Assembly (NCBI RefSeq): GCF_013385175.1
Contig: NZ_JABZEO010000004.1
Location: 186,001-250,000, forward strand
DNA: 64,000 nucleotides
DNA from: Allochromatium humboldtianum
GTDB lineage: Bacteria > Pseudomonadota > Gammaproteobacteria > Chromatiales > Chromatiaceae
Direction of reading: 5' to 3'
Part shown: in pieces, positions 37,337 through 44,731 of the stretch
How positions within the stretch are numbered: position 1 is the first letter of the stretch
Layout: every line of letters begins with the position of its first letter
Notes under the pieces: generated by a model
Database searches by the model: none
What the model was told of the DNA's origin: nothing
The model's input: only the letters and a program-made list of their open reading frames with translations
Position numbers and translations under genes: made by a program

Positions 37337-38287
37337 TCAGCTTCCCCACAGGATATGGTCGACATACTGTTTGATTCTGCGATGGCCGGGCGTGTCGATG
37401 GTCGTGAACTGGAGGTTGGTCCGAAACCTGTCCCTGTTCGGCAGCGAGCGCAGGACGCGGGCATAGACCTCGAGCGGTCCATCCAGGCCGAATTCGGGCG
37501 CGAGCGACATCAATACTTCGGAATACGGCGGCAGGGCCATGGGCAGATCCACGCACAGCCCGAAGTATCCCATGTCGTTGACCTGACCGACGAAACGCTC
37601 GGGCAGGATACGCTTGTCATCGACGCGCTGGAAGACGACCGGGAAATCGACCAGGATGCGCGGCGTCTTGCGGATCTCGATGGTCGGGACACGCAGCATT
37701 CGCGGCTCCTTGACAGCCTTGAGCTCGTAGAGCATCACGGGCGTGGAGCGACCCTTGACCTGGACCTCGTTGACATTGCCGACCTGGATGGCATGACCGG
37801 CGGCGCGAAAGGTCGCCTCGCTCAACAGGATCTGGCCGCGTAGCGCATAGCCCTCGATGCGCGAGGCCAGATTCACGGGTGTGCCGATGACCGTGTACTC
37901 GTTGTAGACGTCCGATCCGAAACACCCCGCCATGACGTCGCCCGTACTCAACGCAATGCCGGCGTAGAGGCGCGGCTCGCCGAGCGTCTCGCTGCGACGA
38001 TTCAGATCGATCATGCCCAGCTGCATCTCGACGGCGCAGTTCAGGGCGCGGATCAGATCGTCGGCGCGGCGTGTCGGCACACCGAAGACGGCCATGATCG
38101 AGTCGCCCATGAGCTTGTCGACCAGACCGCCATGCCGGTCCACGATCCCGGCCATGAGCCCGAAGAATCGATCGAGCAGCTCGACCATCAGCGTCGGCGC
38201 GACCGAATCCATCAAGGTCGAAAAACCGCGCAGATCGGCGATGAGAATGGTGGCCTGGGTACCGACGACCGGATGGGACTTGCGCAT
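37337..38287 (-). CDS. Class III adenylate/guanylate cyclase with C-terminal PilZ-like domain
   Basis: A 316-aa protein. The cyclase domain (residues ~10-190) has metal Asp residues in ATILIADLRGFS and KLMGDSIMAVFGVP and the transition-state region YTVIGTPVNLASRIEG, so it looks active. Residues ~210-316 resemble PilZ (RKTPRILVDFPVVF for the RxxxR strand; VNDMGYFGLCVDLP for the second motif), but the DxSxxG Ser is Gly. It may link c-di-GMP binding to cyclic-nucleotide synthesis. No membrane segment. The start is MRKSHPVV; the ribosome binding site is weak. Confidence 0.8.
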   Translation of the reverse strand: MRKSHPVVGTQATILIADLRGFSTLMDSVAPTLMVELLDRFFGLMAGIVDRHGGLVDKLMGDSIMAVFGVPTRRADDLIRALNCAVEMQLGMIDLNRRSETLGEPRLYAGIALSTGDVMAGCFGSDVYNEYTVIGTPVNLASRIEGYALRGQILLSEATFRAAGHAIQVGNVNEVQVKGRSTPVMLYELKAVKEPRMLRVPTIEIRKTPRILVDFPVVFQRVDDKRILPERFVGQVNDMGYFGLCVDLPMALPPYSEVLMSLAPEFGLDGPLEVYARVLRSLPNRDRFRTNLQFTTIDTPGHRRIKQYVDHILWGS

Positions 38288-38389
38288 AGTCGAGATCCAT
38301 AATTGACGATTTTCATGGGTTTTGTGGTGTGCTCGGTCCATGCTTACGACCTGATTCCTGACCAACGCTGCCCAAGAGCATACCCATCC

Positions 38390-38806
38390 ATGGACCGTTT
38401 TACACGTAACTATAGCCTGCTGCTCGGCGCCATCCTGATCGCCGCCCTCTTCTTCTGGGCCAAGTCGACCTGGAAGCCCGAGGTCTGGAACCTGGGCGAG
38501 GTCTTGACCTCGGACCCGCAACTCGCTGACTACCCCTATCAGTTCCGGCTACGCGACTTCCGGGATGGCGTGGCCGTGATCTCGACCCCGCGTTCGCCCG
38601 ACTTCCCCGCCTACAGCTTCCTGCAGGTCATCCATCCCAAGCTCGCGGGCAAGGCCCAGGACGACCCGGAGATGATCGCGGCCCAACAGGATCTCATCGA
38701 TCACCAGAAGCGCGCCATGGGCCTGATGCTCGCCCAGCCGGGCGTCAAGAGCGTCGACTGGGAGCTCGACGTCAAGTGGCTGGCCGACCACGGCATCCAT
38801 CGCTGA
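38390..38806 (+). CDS. Hypothetical protein with N-terminal membrane anchor, 138 aa
   Basis: It starts MDRFTRNYSLLLGAILIAALFFW, a single transmembrane helix or uncleaved signal, followed by a periplasmic domain with VWNLGEVLTSDPQLADYP and an ending VDWELDVKWLADHG. I do not recognise the family. It is divergent from the cyclase gene (102 nt between starts) and upstream of ybaN. Confidence 0.65.
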   Translation: MDRFTRNYSLLLGAILIAALFFWAKSTWKPEVWNLGEVLTSDPQLADYPYQFRLRDFRDGVAVISTPRSPDFPAYSFLQVIHPKLAGKAQDDPEMIAAQQDLIDHQKRAMGLMLAQPGVKSVDWELDVKWLADHGIHR

Positions 38807-38847
38807 GAGGCGCACTCGGGACAGGGGAATTGCTGACCGAAACGGAC

Positions 38848-38853
38848 TATAAT
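38848..38853 (+). promoter_or_regulatory. Likely -10 box before the YbaN-like gene
   Basis: A perfect TATAAT lies 28 nt before the ATG, in the 75-nt gap after the preceding gene. The -35 position is poor (GGGAAT at 17-bp spacing). Confidence 0.35.
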
Positions 38854-38881
38854 CGCGCCCCTGAACCGCAGAGGGCCGATC

Positions 38882-39382
38882 ATGGGAACCAGCAATCAAG
38901 ATCCGACGGCGGACGCGGCACCGAATGCGCGTCGCCGTCATCATGTCTACAACGTCCTGGCCTGGATCTGCTTCGGACTCGGATTCGTCGGCATGGTGGT
39001 GCCCCTGATGCCGACGACGGTGTTCTGGATCTGCGCCGCCTGGCTGTGGCTGCGAAGTCGGCCGCACCGCGTCCGCTTCCTGATCGAGCATCCGCACTTC
39101 GGCGAGTCCATCCGCCGCTTCCTGGAGCAGGGTGAGATCTGCCGCACCGGCAAGACCGCCGCCGTCGTCGGCATGGCCGGCAGTCTGGTGATCTGGATCG
39201 CGCTCGCGACCCCGCGCTGGCCCTTCATCCTGCTGGTCGGCGGGATCCTGACCCTGGTCGCGCTCTGGATCCTCACGCGCCCCGAAGGACAGCGCCGTGC
39301 GCCCACACCGACCCGGATGGCCGTCACCCTGGACACAGGCGCCTGGGCGCGCCCCAAACCACCCGCCAATCCGCCGGGCTAG
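38882..39382 (+). CDS. YbaN/DUF454 family inner membrane protein
   Basis: A 166-aa protein. The LAWICFGLGFVGMVVPLMPTTVF segment is the DUF454 hallmark, followed by FLIEHPHFGESIRRFLEQG and two further helices (VVGMAGSLVIWIALA; WPFILLVGGILTLVALWIL). The N and C termini are polar. Function of the family is unknown. AGGG precedes the ATG. The next gene starts 11 nt after its stop, so they are probably cotranscribed. Confidence 0.85.
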   Translation: MGTSNQDPTADAAPNARRRHHVYNVLAWICFGLGFVGMVVPLMPTTVFWICAAWLWLRSRPHRVRFLIEHPHFGESIRRFLEQGEICRTGKTAAVVGMAGSLVIWIALATPRWPFILLVGGILTLVALWILTRPEGQRRAPTPTRMAVTLDTGAWARPKPPANPPG

Positions 39383-39393
39383 GTCGCCGGGCC

Positions 39394-40203
39394 ATGCGCT
39401 CGCTCCTGCTGATCGACAATGGTTCGAGCCGTCCGGATTCGACGCTGAACCTGCGCCGGATCGCCGAGCGGCTCGCCGAGCGCGTCGGTGAGCCGGTCCG
39501 CCCCGTCTCGCTGCTGCACGCCGATCGTGTGCCGGCCGAACGGCTCGACGGACGCCCGGCCGAGATCCTGGCGCCCACGCTCAGACGTCTGGTCGGCGCA
39601 GGCGTGCGCGATCTGCGTCTCCTGCCGCTCTTCTTCGGTCCCAGCCGGGCACTGACCCGGTTCGTTCCGGAACTCGCCGCCGAGGTCGTCGCCGAACTCG
39701 GCCCCTTCCGGCTCGAGATCGCGCCCGAACTCTGCCCGCTGCCGGCGGGCGAGCCGCGTCTGGTCGAGATCCTGGCCGACAATCTCGCCGCCGCCGCAGA
39801 GCGCGCGGCCATCGAGCCGAGGCGCGTGGTGCTGGTGGATCATGGCTCGCCGATCCCTGAAGTCACGGCAGTGCGCCGCCGGCTGGCGCTCGAACTGGCC
39901 GAGCGGCTCGGCCCGGGCGTGCGGCTGGAGGAGGCGGTGATGGAGCGCCGCCCTGAGTCTGAGTACGATTTCAACGGCCCGCTGCTCGAAGAGGTGCTGA
40001 GCCGTCTGGCCGAGGCGGATCGCGCGACGCCGATCCTGCTCTCGATGCTCTTCCTCTCTGCGGGCCGACACGCCGGACCGGAGGGCGACATCGCCCAGAT
40101 ACGCGCCCGGATCGATGCGCGATTCCCGCCCCTGCGCATCGAGGTTTCACCGCTCGTCGGCAGTCACCCAGGTCTGATCGAGATCCTCGCCGACCGTCTC
40201 TGA
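39394..40203 (+). CDS. Tandem CbiX/SirB-type sirohydrochlorin chelatase family protein
   Basis: A 269-aa protein made of two CbiX-like halves (about residues 1-130 and 140-269). The second half keeps the metal-binding His150 in VLVDHGSP and His226 in AGRHAGPEG. In the first half the matching site is LIDNGSS with Asn9 instead of His, and LPLFFGPSR lacks the second His, so only the C-terminal half should be catalytic. It may insert cobalt or iron into sirohydrochlorin for cobalamin or sirohaem synthesis. Cytosolic. Confidence 0.8.
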   Translation: MRSLLLIDNGSSRPDSTLNLRRIAERLAERVGEPVRPVSLLHADRVPAERLDGRPAEILAPTLRRLVGAGVRDLRLLPLFFGPSRALTRFVPELAAEVVAELGPFRLEIAPELCPLPAGEPRLVEILADNLAAAAERAAIEPRRVVLVDHGSPIPEVTAVRRRLALELAERLGPGVRLEEAVMERRPESEYDFNGPLLEEVLSRLAEADRATPILLSMLFLSAGRHAGPEGDIAQIRARIDARFPPLRIEVSPLVGSHPGLIEILADRL

Positions 40204-40215
40204 GACGCCGGACGC

Positions 40216-41184
40216 TCAGAGACCGGAGGCGGCGATGCGGTCGCGGACTTCCAAAGCCACTTCGAGTGCCCTGAGCCCTGTCCGGCCGTCGACCAGTGGC
40301 CGCCCGCCCTCGCGCACCACGCGCACGAACTCGGCCAATTCCAGGTCCAGCGGTTTGATGGGGTCGATCTGGAGCCGCTCGCGCACGATCGTGGGGCGCG
40401 CGCCGCCCTCGACCGGGCGCGGTTCGGCTAGGTCGAGGGTCTGCTTGACGAAATCGAGCGACAGATAGCGCCCGGACTGGAAGACCCGGATACGCCGCGT
40501 CGTCTGATCCGAGACCCGGCTGGCGACCACGTTGGCGACCGCGCCGTTGTCGAACTCCAGCCGGGCATTGGCGATGTCGACGTGTTCGGTGAGGATCGAG
40601 GCGCCAATGGCCGAGATGTGGCGGATCTCGGCATCGACCAGCGACAGGATGATGTCGAGGTCGTGGATCATCAGATCCGAGACCACGTCGACATCGGTCG
40701 CACGCTCGACGAAGCTGCCCATGCGCTGGGCCTCGATATAGTGCGGTGCGCGGATGCGATGGGCGAGCGCCATGACACCGGCGTTGAAGCGCTCGACATG
40801 GCCGATCTGGAGGATGGCGCCATGCCGCTGGGCCAGACGCACGATCTCGGCGCCCTCCTCGCGCGTGGCGGCGATGGGCTTTTCGAGCAGCACCGGGATG
40901 CCGCGTTCGAGGAAGGGCGCGGCGGCGGCCAGATGCGCGGTCGTGGGCACCACGACACTGACGGCATCGACCCGGTCGAGCAGTGCGTCGCTGTGCGTAT
41001 GGGCCGCGCAGCCGGCCTCGGCGGCGACCGAGGCCGCACGCTCGGCGTCGCTGTCGACGACGCCGACGAGTTCGACCTCGGGCAGGCGCGAATAGATGAG
41101 GGCGTGGAACCGGCCCAGATAGCCGACGCCGATCACGGCGACCCTCAATCTGTTGTCCTGGGTATCGAGTGACATTGGACTCAT
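40216..41184 (-). CDS. Gfo/Idh/MocA family NAD(P)-dependent oxidoreductase
   Basis: A 322-aa dehydrogenase. The Rossmann start is RVAVIGVGYLGRFHALIYSRL, the E-K-P signature is PVLLEKPIAAT, and the catalytic region VSDLMIHDLDIILSL holds the conserved Asp-His. It resembles the sugar-nucleotide (UDP-GlcNAc 3-dehydrogenase-like) branch, which would fit envelope glycan synthesis, but no lipid A or glycan genes are adjacent. A second ATG lies 9 nt inside. Confidence 0.85.
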   Translation of the reverse strand: MSPMSLDTQDNRLRVAVIGVGYLGRFHALIYSRLPEVELVGVVDSDAERAASVAAEAGCAAHTHSDALLDRVDAVSVVVPTTAHLAAAAPFLERGIPVLLEKPIAATREEGAEIVRLAQRHGAILQIGHVERFNAGVMALAHRIRAPHYIEAQRMGSFVERATDVDVVSDLMIHDLDIILSLVDAEIRHISAIGASILTEHVDIANARLEFDNGAVANVVASRVSDQTTRRIRVFQSGRYLSLDFVKQTLDLAEPRPVEGGARPTIVRERLQIDPIKPLDLELAEFVRVVREGGRPLVDGRTGLRALEVALEVRDRIAASGL

Positions 41185-41238
41185 CCGGAAGGCGAGGCTG
41201 CGCCGGCGTGGACCGACGGACAGGCTCGCGTGATGGGA

Positions 41239-41409
41239 TCAGCCACCGATGGCGCTGGCCTGCGGCGACTGAACCGCGATCTCACCGCGATCGACCGGCG
41301 CGCAGGCGATCAGCTGATAGCTGATGGTGGCGCACAGACCCACGATGACGAAGAACATCAGCACAATGAGCGGATCGGGCCTGCGATGAAGCCGCTTCCT
41401 GTAGATCAT
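41239..41409 (-). CDS. Small single-pass membrane protein, 56 aa
   Basis: It starts MIYRKRLHRRPDPLIVLMFF; one hydrophobic helix (IVLMFFVIVGLCATISYQLI) follows a basic N terminus, so it should be N-in. AGGGG lies 8 nt before the ATG. It is upstream of the Gfo/Idh/MocA gene on the same strand and divergent from apaG. I do not recognise the family. Confidence 0.55.
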   Translation of the reverse strand: MIYRKRLHRRPDPLIVLMFFVIVGLCATISYQLIACAPVDRGEIAVQSPQASAIGG

Positions 41410-41557
41410 CCAACTGCCCCTGAATCTCAAGTAAGTTTTCAGCAATATTCTACAAGCATCTCAAAATGCGACAAGGTCGACGGTCGGATCGGACTCCGAA
41501 ATACGCCAGACCGGTATATCATGCGTCGATCCAGCGCCCGTCATCCAGGAGACCACC

Positions 41558-41929
41558 TTGAGCGACTATCTCATCGCGATCTCGGCCCAGAGTCAGTATC
41601 AACCCGATCAATCCTCACCGGAAGAGGAGCGTTACGTTTTTGCCTACGCCATCACAATCGAGAACCGTGGCGCCAAGCCGGCGCGACTGCTCGACCGCCA
41701 CTGGATCATCACCGACGCCAATGGGCAGGTGCAGGAAGTGCGCGGCCAGGGCGTGGTCGGTGAGCAGCCGCATCTGCGACCGGGCGAGGCCTTCAGATAC
41801 ACCAGCGGCGCCGTGCTTCCGACACCGCTCGGCAGTATGCACGGTCACTACGGAATGGTCGGTGATGATGGAACCAGCTTTCAGGCACAGATTCCGGCCT
41901 TTTCACTGACCTCGACTCGGCTGCATTGA
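41558..41929 (+). CDS. apaG: ApaG protein (DUF525)
   Basis: A 123-aa protein of the ApaG fold, an Fn3-like beta sandwich. It has EERYVFAYAITIENRGAKPA, LLDRHWIITDANGQVQEVRG shown in part (RHWIITDANG), GVVGEQPHLRPGEAFRYTSG and GSMHGHYGM, all conserved. The start is TTG, supported by AGGAGACC just upstream. It is followed by apaH, 29 nt later, the usual gene pair. ApaG is thought to bind nucleotides or metal; no enzyme activity is established. Confidence 0.93.
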   Translation: MSDYLIAISAQSQYQPDQSSPEEERYVFAYAITIENRGAKPARLLDRHWIITDANGQVQEVRGQGVVGEQPHLRPGEAFRYTSGAVLPTPLGSMHGHYGMVGDDGTSFQAQIPAFSLTSTRLH

Positions 41930-41958
41930 GTCCATCGGTTCGCGGAGTCGACATCCAG

Positions 41959-42795
41959 ATGTCCATCTACGCCATCGGCGACCTCCAGGGGTGCCACGCC
42001 GAACTCGAGCGTCTGCTCGATCGTCTCGACTTCGATCCGGCCGGCGACCGGCTCTGGTTCGCCGGTGATCTGGTCAATCGCGGTCCGGAATCGCTGGCCG
42101 TGTTGCGCCGGGTGCGCGCGCTCGGCGACTCGGCCATCGTGGTGCTGGGCAATCACGATCTGCATCTGCTGGCCGTGGCCGCCGGCAATGCCAAGCATTC
42201 CAAGAAGAGCACCCTGGGTGCGATCCTGCGCGCGCCGGATCGCGACGAGCTGCTCGACTGGCTGCGCCGCCAGCCCATGCTGCATCACGACCCGGACCTG
42301 GGCCTGACGCTCGTCCATGCCGGATTGCCGCCGCAATGGGATCTGGCCGAAGCGTTGGCCTGCGCGCGCGAGCTGGAGACCGTGCTGCGTTCCGACGACT
42401 ATTCCGAGTTCTTGCACGCCATGTACGGCAACGAGCCGGCACGCTGGTCGCCCGATCTCAGCGGTATCGAGCGGCTGCGCTTCATCACCAATGTCCTGAC
42501 CCGGCTGCGCTTCTGCACGCCCGACGGCACACTGGCGCTCAAGGAGAAGGGCGAGATCGGCAGTCAGGCGCCGGGCTTGCTGCCCTGGTTCCAGGTTCCG
42601 GGCCGGCGCACCCGTCAGGACCGCATCGTCTTCGGCCACTGGTCGGCGCTGGGCTACTGGAGCGGCGAGAACGTCTGGGCGATCGACAGCGGCTGTCTCT
42701 GGGGCGGTGCGCTCACGGCGCTACGGCTCGACAGCGAACCGCTGGAGCCGATCCAGATCGAGTGTGCAGGTCATCTGCAACCTGAGCGGGACTGA
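41959..42795 (+). CDS. apaH: Bis(5'-nucleosyl)-tetraphosphatase, symmetrical
   Basis: A 278-aa metallophosphoesterase that hydrolyses Ap4A to two ADP and removes Np4 caps from RNA. Metal-site motifs are YAIGDLQGCHAEL, WFAGDLVNRGPES and VVLGNHDLHLL. The family loop RFITNVLTRLRFCTPDG and the late GHWSALGYW are present. The start MSIYAIGD is used, not an upstream in-frame codon. It is convergent with folA. Confidence 0.95.
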   Translation: MSIYAIGDLQGCHAELERLLDRLDFDPAGDRLWFAGDLVNRGPESLAVLRRVRALGDSAIVVLGNHDLHLLAVAAGNAKHSKKSTLGAILRAPDRDELLDWLRRQPMLHHDPDLGLTLVHAGLPPQWDLAEALACARELETVLRSDDYSEFLHAMYGNEPARWSPDLSGIERLRFITNVLTRLRFCTPDGTLALKEKGEIGSQAPGLLPWFQVPGRRTRQDRIVFGHWSALGYWSGENVWAIDSGCLWGGALTALRLDSEPLEPIQIECAGHLQPERD

Positions 42796-42800
42796 CAGAC

Positions 42801-43319
42801 TCAGCGGCGAATCAGATCCACGAAGGTCATGGCGAAGGCGTTGCGCTCATCGGCCGGGCGCTCGACGCGCGCGACTTCATTCCACTCGGCCGGATTCCAG
42901 GCCGGAAACCACGTATCGCCCGCGACCTGTGTCTGCACGATCGTCAAATGGAGTCGGTCGGCCAGGGGCAGTGCCTGCGCATAGATCGAGGCGCCACCGA
43001 CGATCATCAGCTCGGGTTCGTCGACGGCGCCGATCGCGGCCTCCAGCGAACCGAAGACCTCGCAGCCCTCGGCGCGATAGCCGGGATCACGCGAGACGAC
43101 CAGATGCCGGCGGCGCGGCAACAGACCCGGCAGCGACTCCCAGGTCTTGCGCCCCATGAGGATGGGCTTGTCGAGCGTCAGCGCCTTGAAGTGCGCCAGA
43201 TCCGCCGGCAGGCGCCAGGGCAGCGCGTTGTCGCGGCCGATCACGCGCGCCTCGTCCATCGCCGCCACCAGCGCAATGACCGGGCGTCGTTCGAACGATG
43301 CTGAGTCGGACGATGGCAT
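42801..43319 (-). CDS. folA: Dihydrofolate reductase
   Basis: A 172-aa enzyme that reduces dihydrofolate with NADPH. It has IALVAAMDEARVIGRDNALPWRLP with the Met20-like loop and the acid Asp in PADLAHF, GRKTWESLPG, and MIVGGASIYAQALPLADRL. It follows rsfS by 12 nt in the same direction, so it likely belongs to the nadD-rsfS-folA run. Confidence 0.96.
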   Translation of the reverse strand: MPSSDSASFERRPVIALVAAMDEARVIGRDNALPWRLPADLAHFKALTLDKPILMGRKTWESLPGLLPRRRHLVVSRDPGYRAEGCEVFGSLEAAIGAVDEPELMIVGGASIYAQALPLADRLHLTIVQTQVAGDTWFPAWNPAEWNEVARVERPADERNAFAMTFVDLIRR

Positions 43320-43331
43320 GACGCTTGGCTC

Positions 43332-43694
43332 TCAGGCCGAAACGACCGCCAGACGCGGTGCGGCCACAGGCGCCGGCGCCGACCACAGGCGTTCGAGGCC
43401 GTAGAAGTCACGCACCTTCGGGAGCATGACATGGAGCACGACCCCATTGAGATCGACCAGCGCCCATTCGCCCTCGGTCAGTCCTTCGGTGCCGAGCGGG
43501 GTCTCGCCGGCGTCCTTGGCGCGAAAGGCGACGGTCTCGGCGATGGCCTTGACATGGCGGTCCGAGGTGCCGGACGCGATGATCATGAAATCGGTGACGG
43601 CCGTCTTGCCGCGCACGTCCAGCACCTGGATGTCGCGGGCCTTCATATCGTCGAGCGTGTCGAGAACCAGTTGTTTGAGTTGATCGAGCTGCAT
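43332..43694 (-). CDS. rsfS: Ribosome silencing factor RsfS
   Basis: A 120-aa protein that binds L14 of the 50S subunit and blocks subunit joining under starvation. It has LDTLDDMKARDIQVLDV, TDFMIIASGTSDRHVKAIA, EWALVDLNGVVLHVM and the DFYGLERLW ending, all diagnostic. GAGGATTCC precedes the ATG. It lies 43 nt after nadD, its usual partner; rlmH, which often follows, is replaced by folA. Confidence 0.95.
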   Translation of the reverse strand: MQLDQLKQLVLDTLDDMKARDIQVLDVRGKTAVTDFMIIASGTSDRHVKAIAETVAFRAKDAGETPLGTEGLTEGEWALVDLNGVVLHVMLPKVRDFYGLERLWSAPAPVAAPRLAVVSA

Positions 43695-43737
43695 GGAATC
43701 CTCTGTATTCGGGGAAAAGGGGTGTCTTTGGTACGGC

Positions 43738-44412
43738 CTAGACGTTCGGATGAGGCGGTTGGCACGGGCGCGCCGGTTCGGTCGGCGCATAGAGCCGCTC
43801 GCGCTCGATGTAGTCGAGCACGGCATCGGGGAGCAGATAGCGTGGACTGCGTCCCTGGGCGATGAGTTCGCGGATGCGTGTCGATGAGATGTCGAGTTGG
43901 GTCAGGGTCTGGAACAGGATGCGTCCGCCCGCTCGGGCCGCCAGACAGCGCGGCTCCTCGCAGACCCGTTCCAGATAGAGCTGTCGCAGGGCGGGACTGG
44001 CGACCGGATCATGTCCGGGCCGACGCATGACCACCAGATGCGCCAGCTCCAGGATCTCCAGCGGACGATACCAGTGGAGAAAACCCGCATAGGCATCGGC
44101 GCCGATCAGCAGACAGAGCGGGCGTTCGGGACCGAACTCGTCACGGAGCGAGCGCAGGGTGTGCAGTGTATAGGAAGGACCGTCCCGATGCAGCTCGCGT
44201 CGATCGAGCACGAAACCCGGCGCGTCGGCGAGTGCGGCCTCCAGCATCGCCAGCCGCTGCGCCGTGCTCGCCAGCGGCTGCGGACGATGGACGGCGATCC
44301 GCAGCGGGATGAAGCGAACCTGATCGAGCGCGAGCCCCTGGAGACAGTCCAGGGCCGCGCGCAGATGGCCGAAATGGATGGGGTCGAAGGTGCCGCCGAG
44401 CAGACCGATCAT
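43738..44412 (-). CDS. nadD: Nicotinate-nucleotide adenylyltransferase
   Basis: A 224-aa enzyme of NAD synthesis that adenylates NaMN. The nucleotidyl-transferase motif is GLLGGTFDPIHFGHLRAAL, and SSTRIRELIAQGRSPRYLLP near the C terminus is the ISSTxxR motif. It heads the nadD-rsfS-folA group. Confidence 0.95.
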   Translation of the reverse strand: MIGLLGGTFDPIHFGHLRAALDCLQGLALDQVRFIPLRIAVHRPQPLASTAQRLAMLEAALADAPGFVLDRRELHRDGPSYTLHTLRSLRDEFGPERPLCLLIGADAYAGFLHWYRPLEILELAHLVVMRRPGHDPVASPALRQLYLERVCEEPRCLAARAGGRILFQTLTQLDISSTRIRELIAQGRSPRYLLPDAVLDYIERERLYAPTEPARPCQPPHPNV

Positions 44413-44485
44413 GCGCGCACCCGGATCGCTGACGGCATCGACGCCCAGGTCGAAACGGAGCGCCCGGCGCTCCGCCGATCCGCCA

Positions 44486-44644
44486 TCAGTTGTGCGACTT
44501 CATCAACAGCTTGAAGATCTTGAAGTTGATGATCCAGAAGCGAATGAACTGCCATGGAATGGACTGGCGCATATAGCGCGTGAAACCGGTCGGGACCGGC
44601 GGATAATAGGCTTGCTGATAGGGTTCTTTGTTCTTGGCGGGCAT
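44486..44644 (-). CDS. Small conserved-looking protein downstream of the SQR-like gene, 52 aa
   Basis: It starts MPAKNKEPYQQAYYPPVPTG and ends in a hydrophobic-basic helix (IPWQFIRFWIINFKIFKLLM). GAGG lies 8 nt before the ATG, a good ribosome binding site. It starts 87 nt after the SQR-like gene on the same strand. The C-terminal helix could dock on the membrane. It may be a small subunit or membrane anchor for the flavoprotein; this is inference. Confidence 0.65.
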   Translation of the reverse strand: MPAKNKEPYQQAYYPPVPTGFTRYMRQSIPWQFIRFWIINFKIFKLLMKSHN

Positions 44645-44731
44645 CGTCGTCGTTCCTCGCTCGATTCGGGATGCACGCGCCGGAGTCCGGGATCGTACCG
44701 ACTCCAGGCCCCGGCGCACTGGGAGAGAGAC

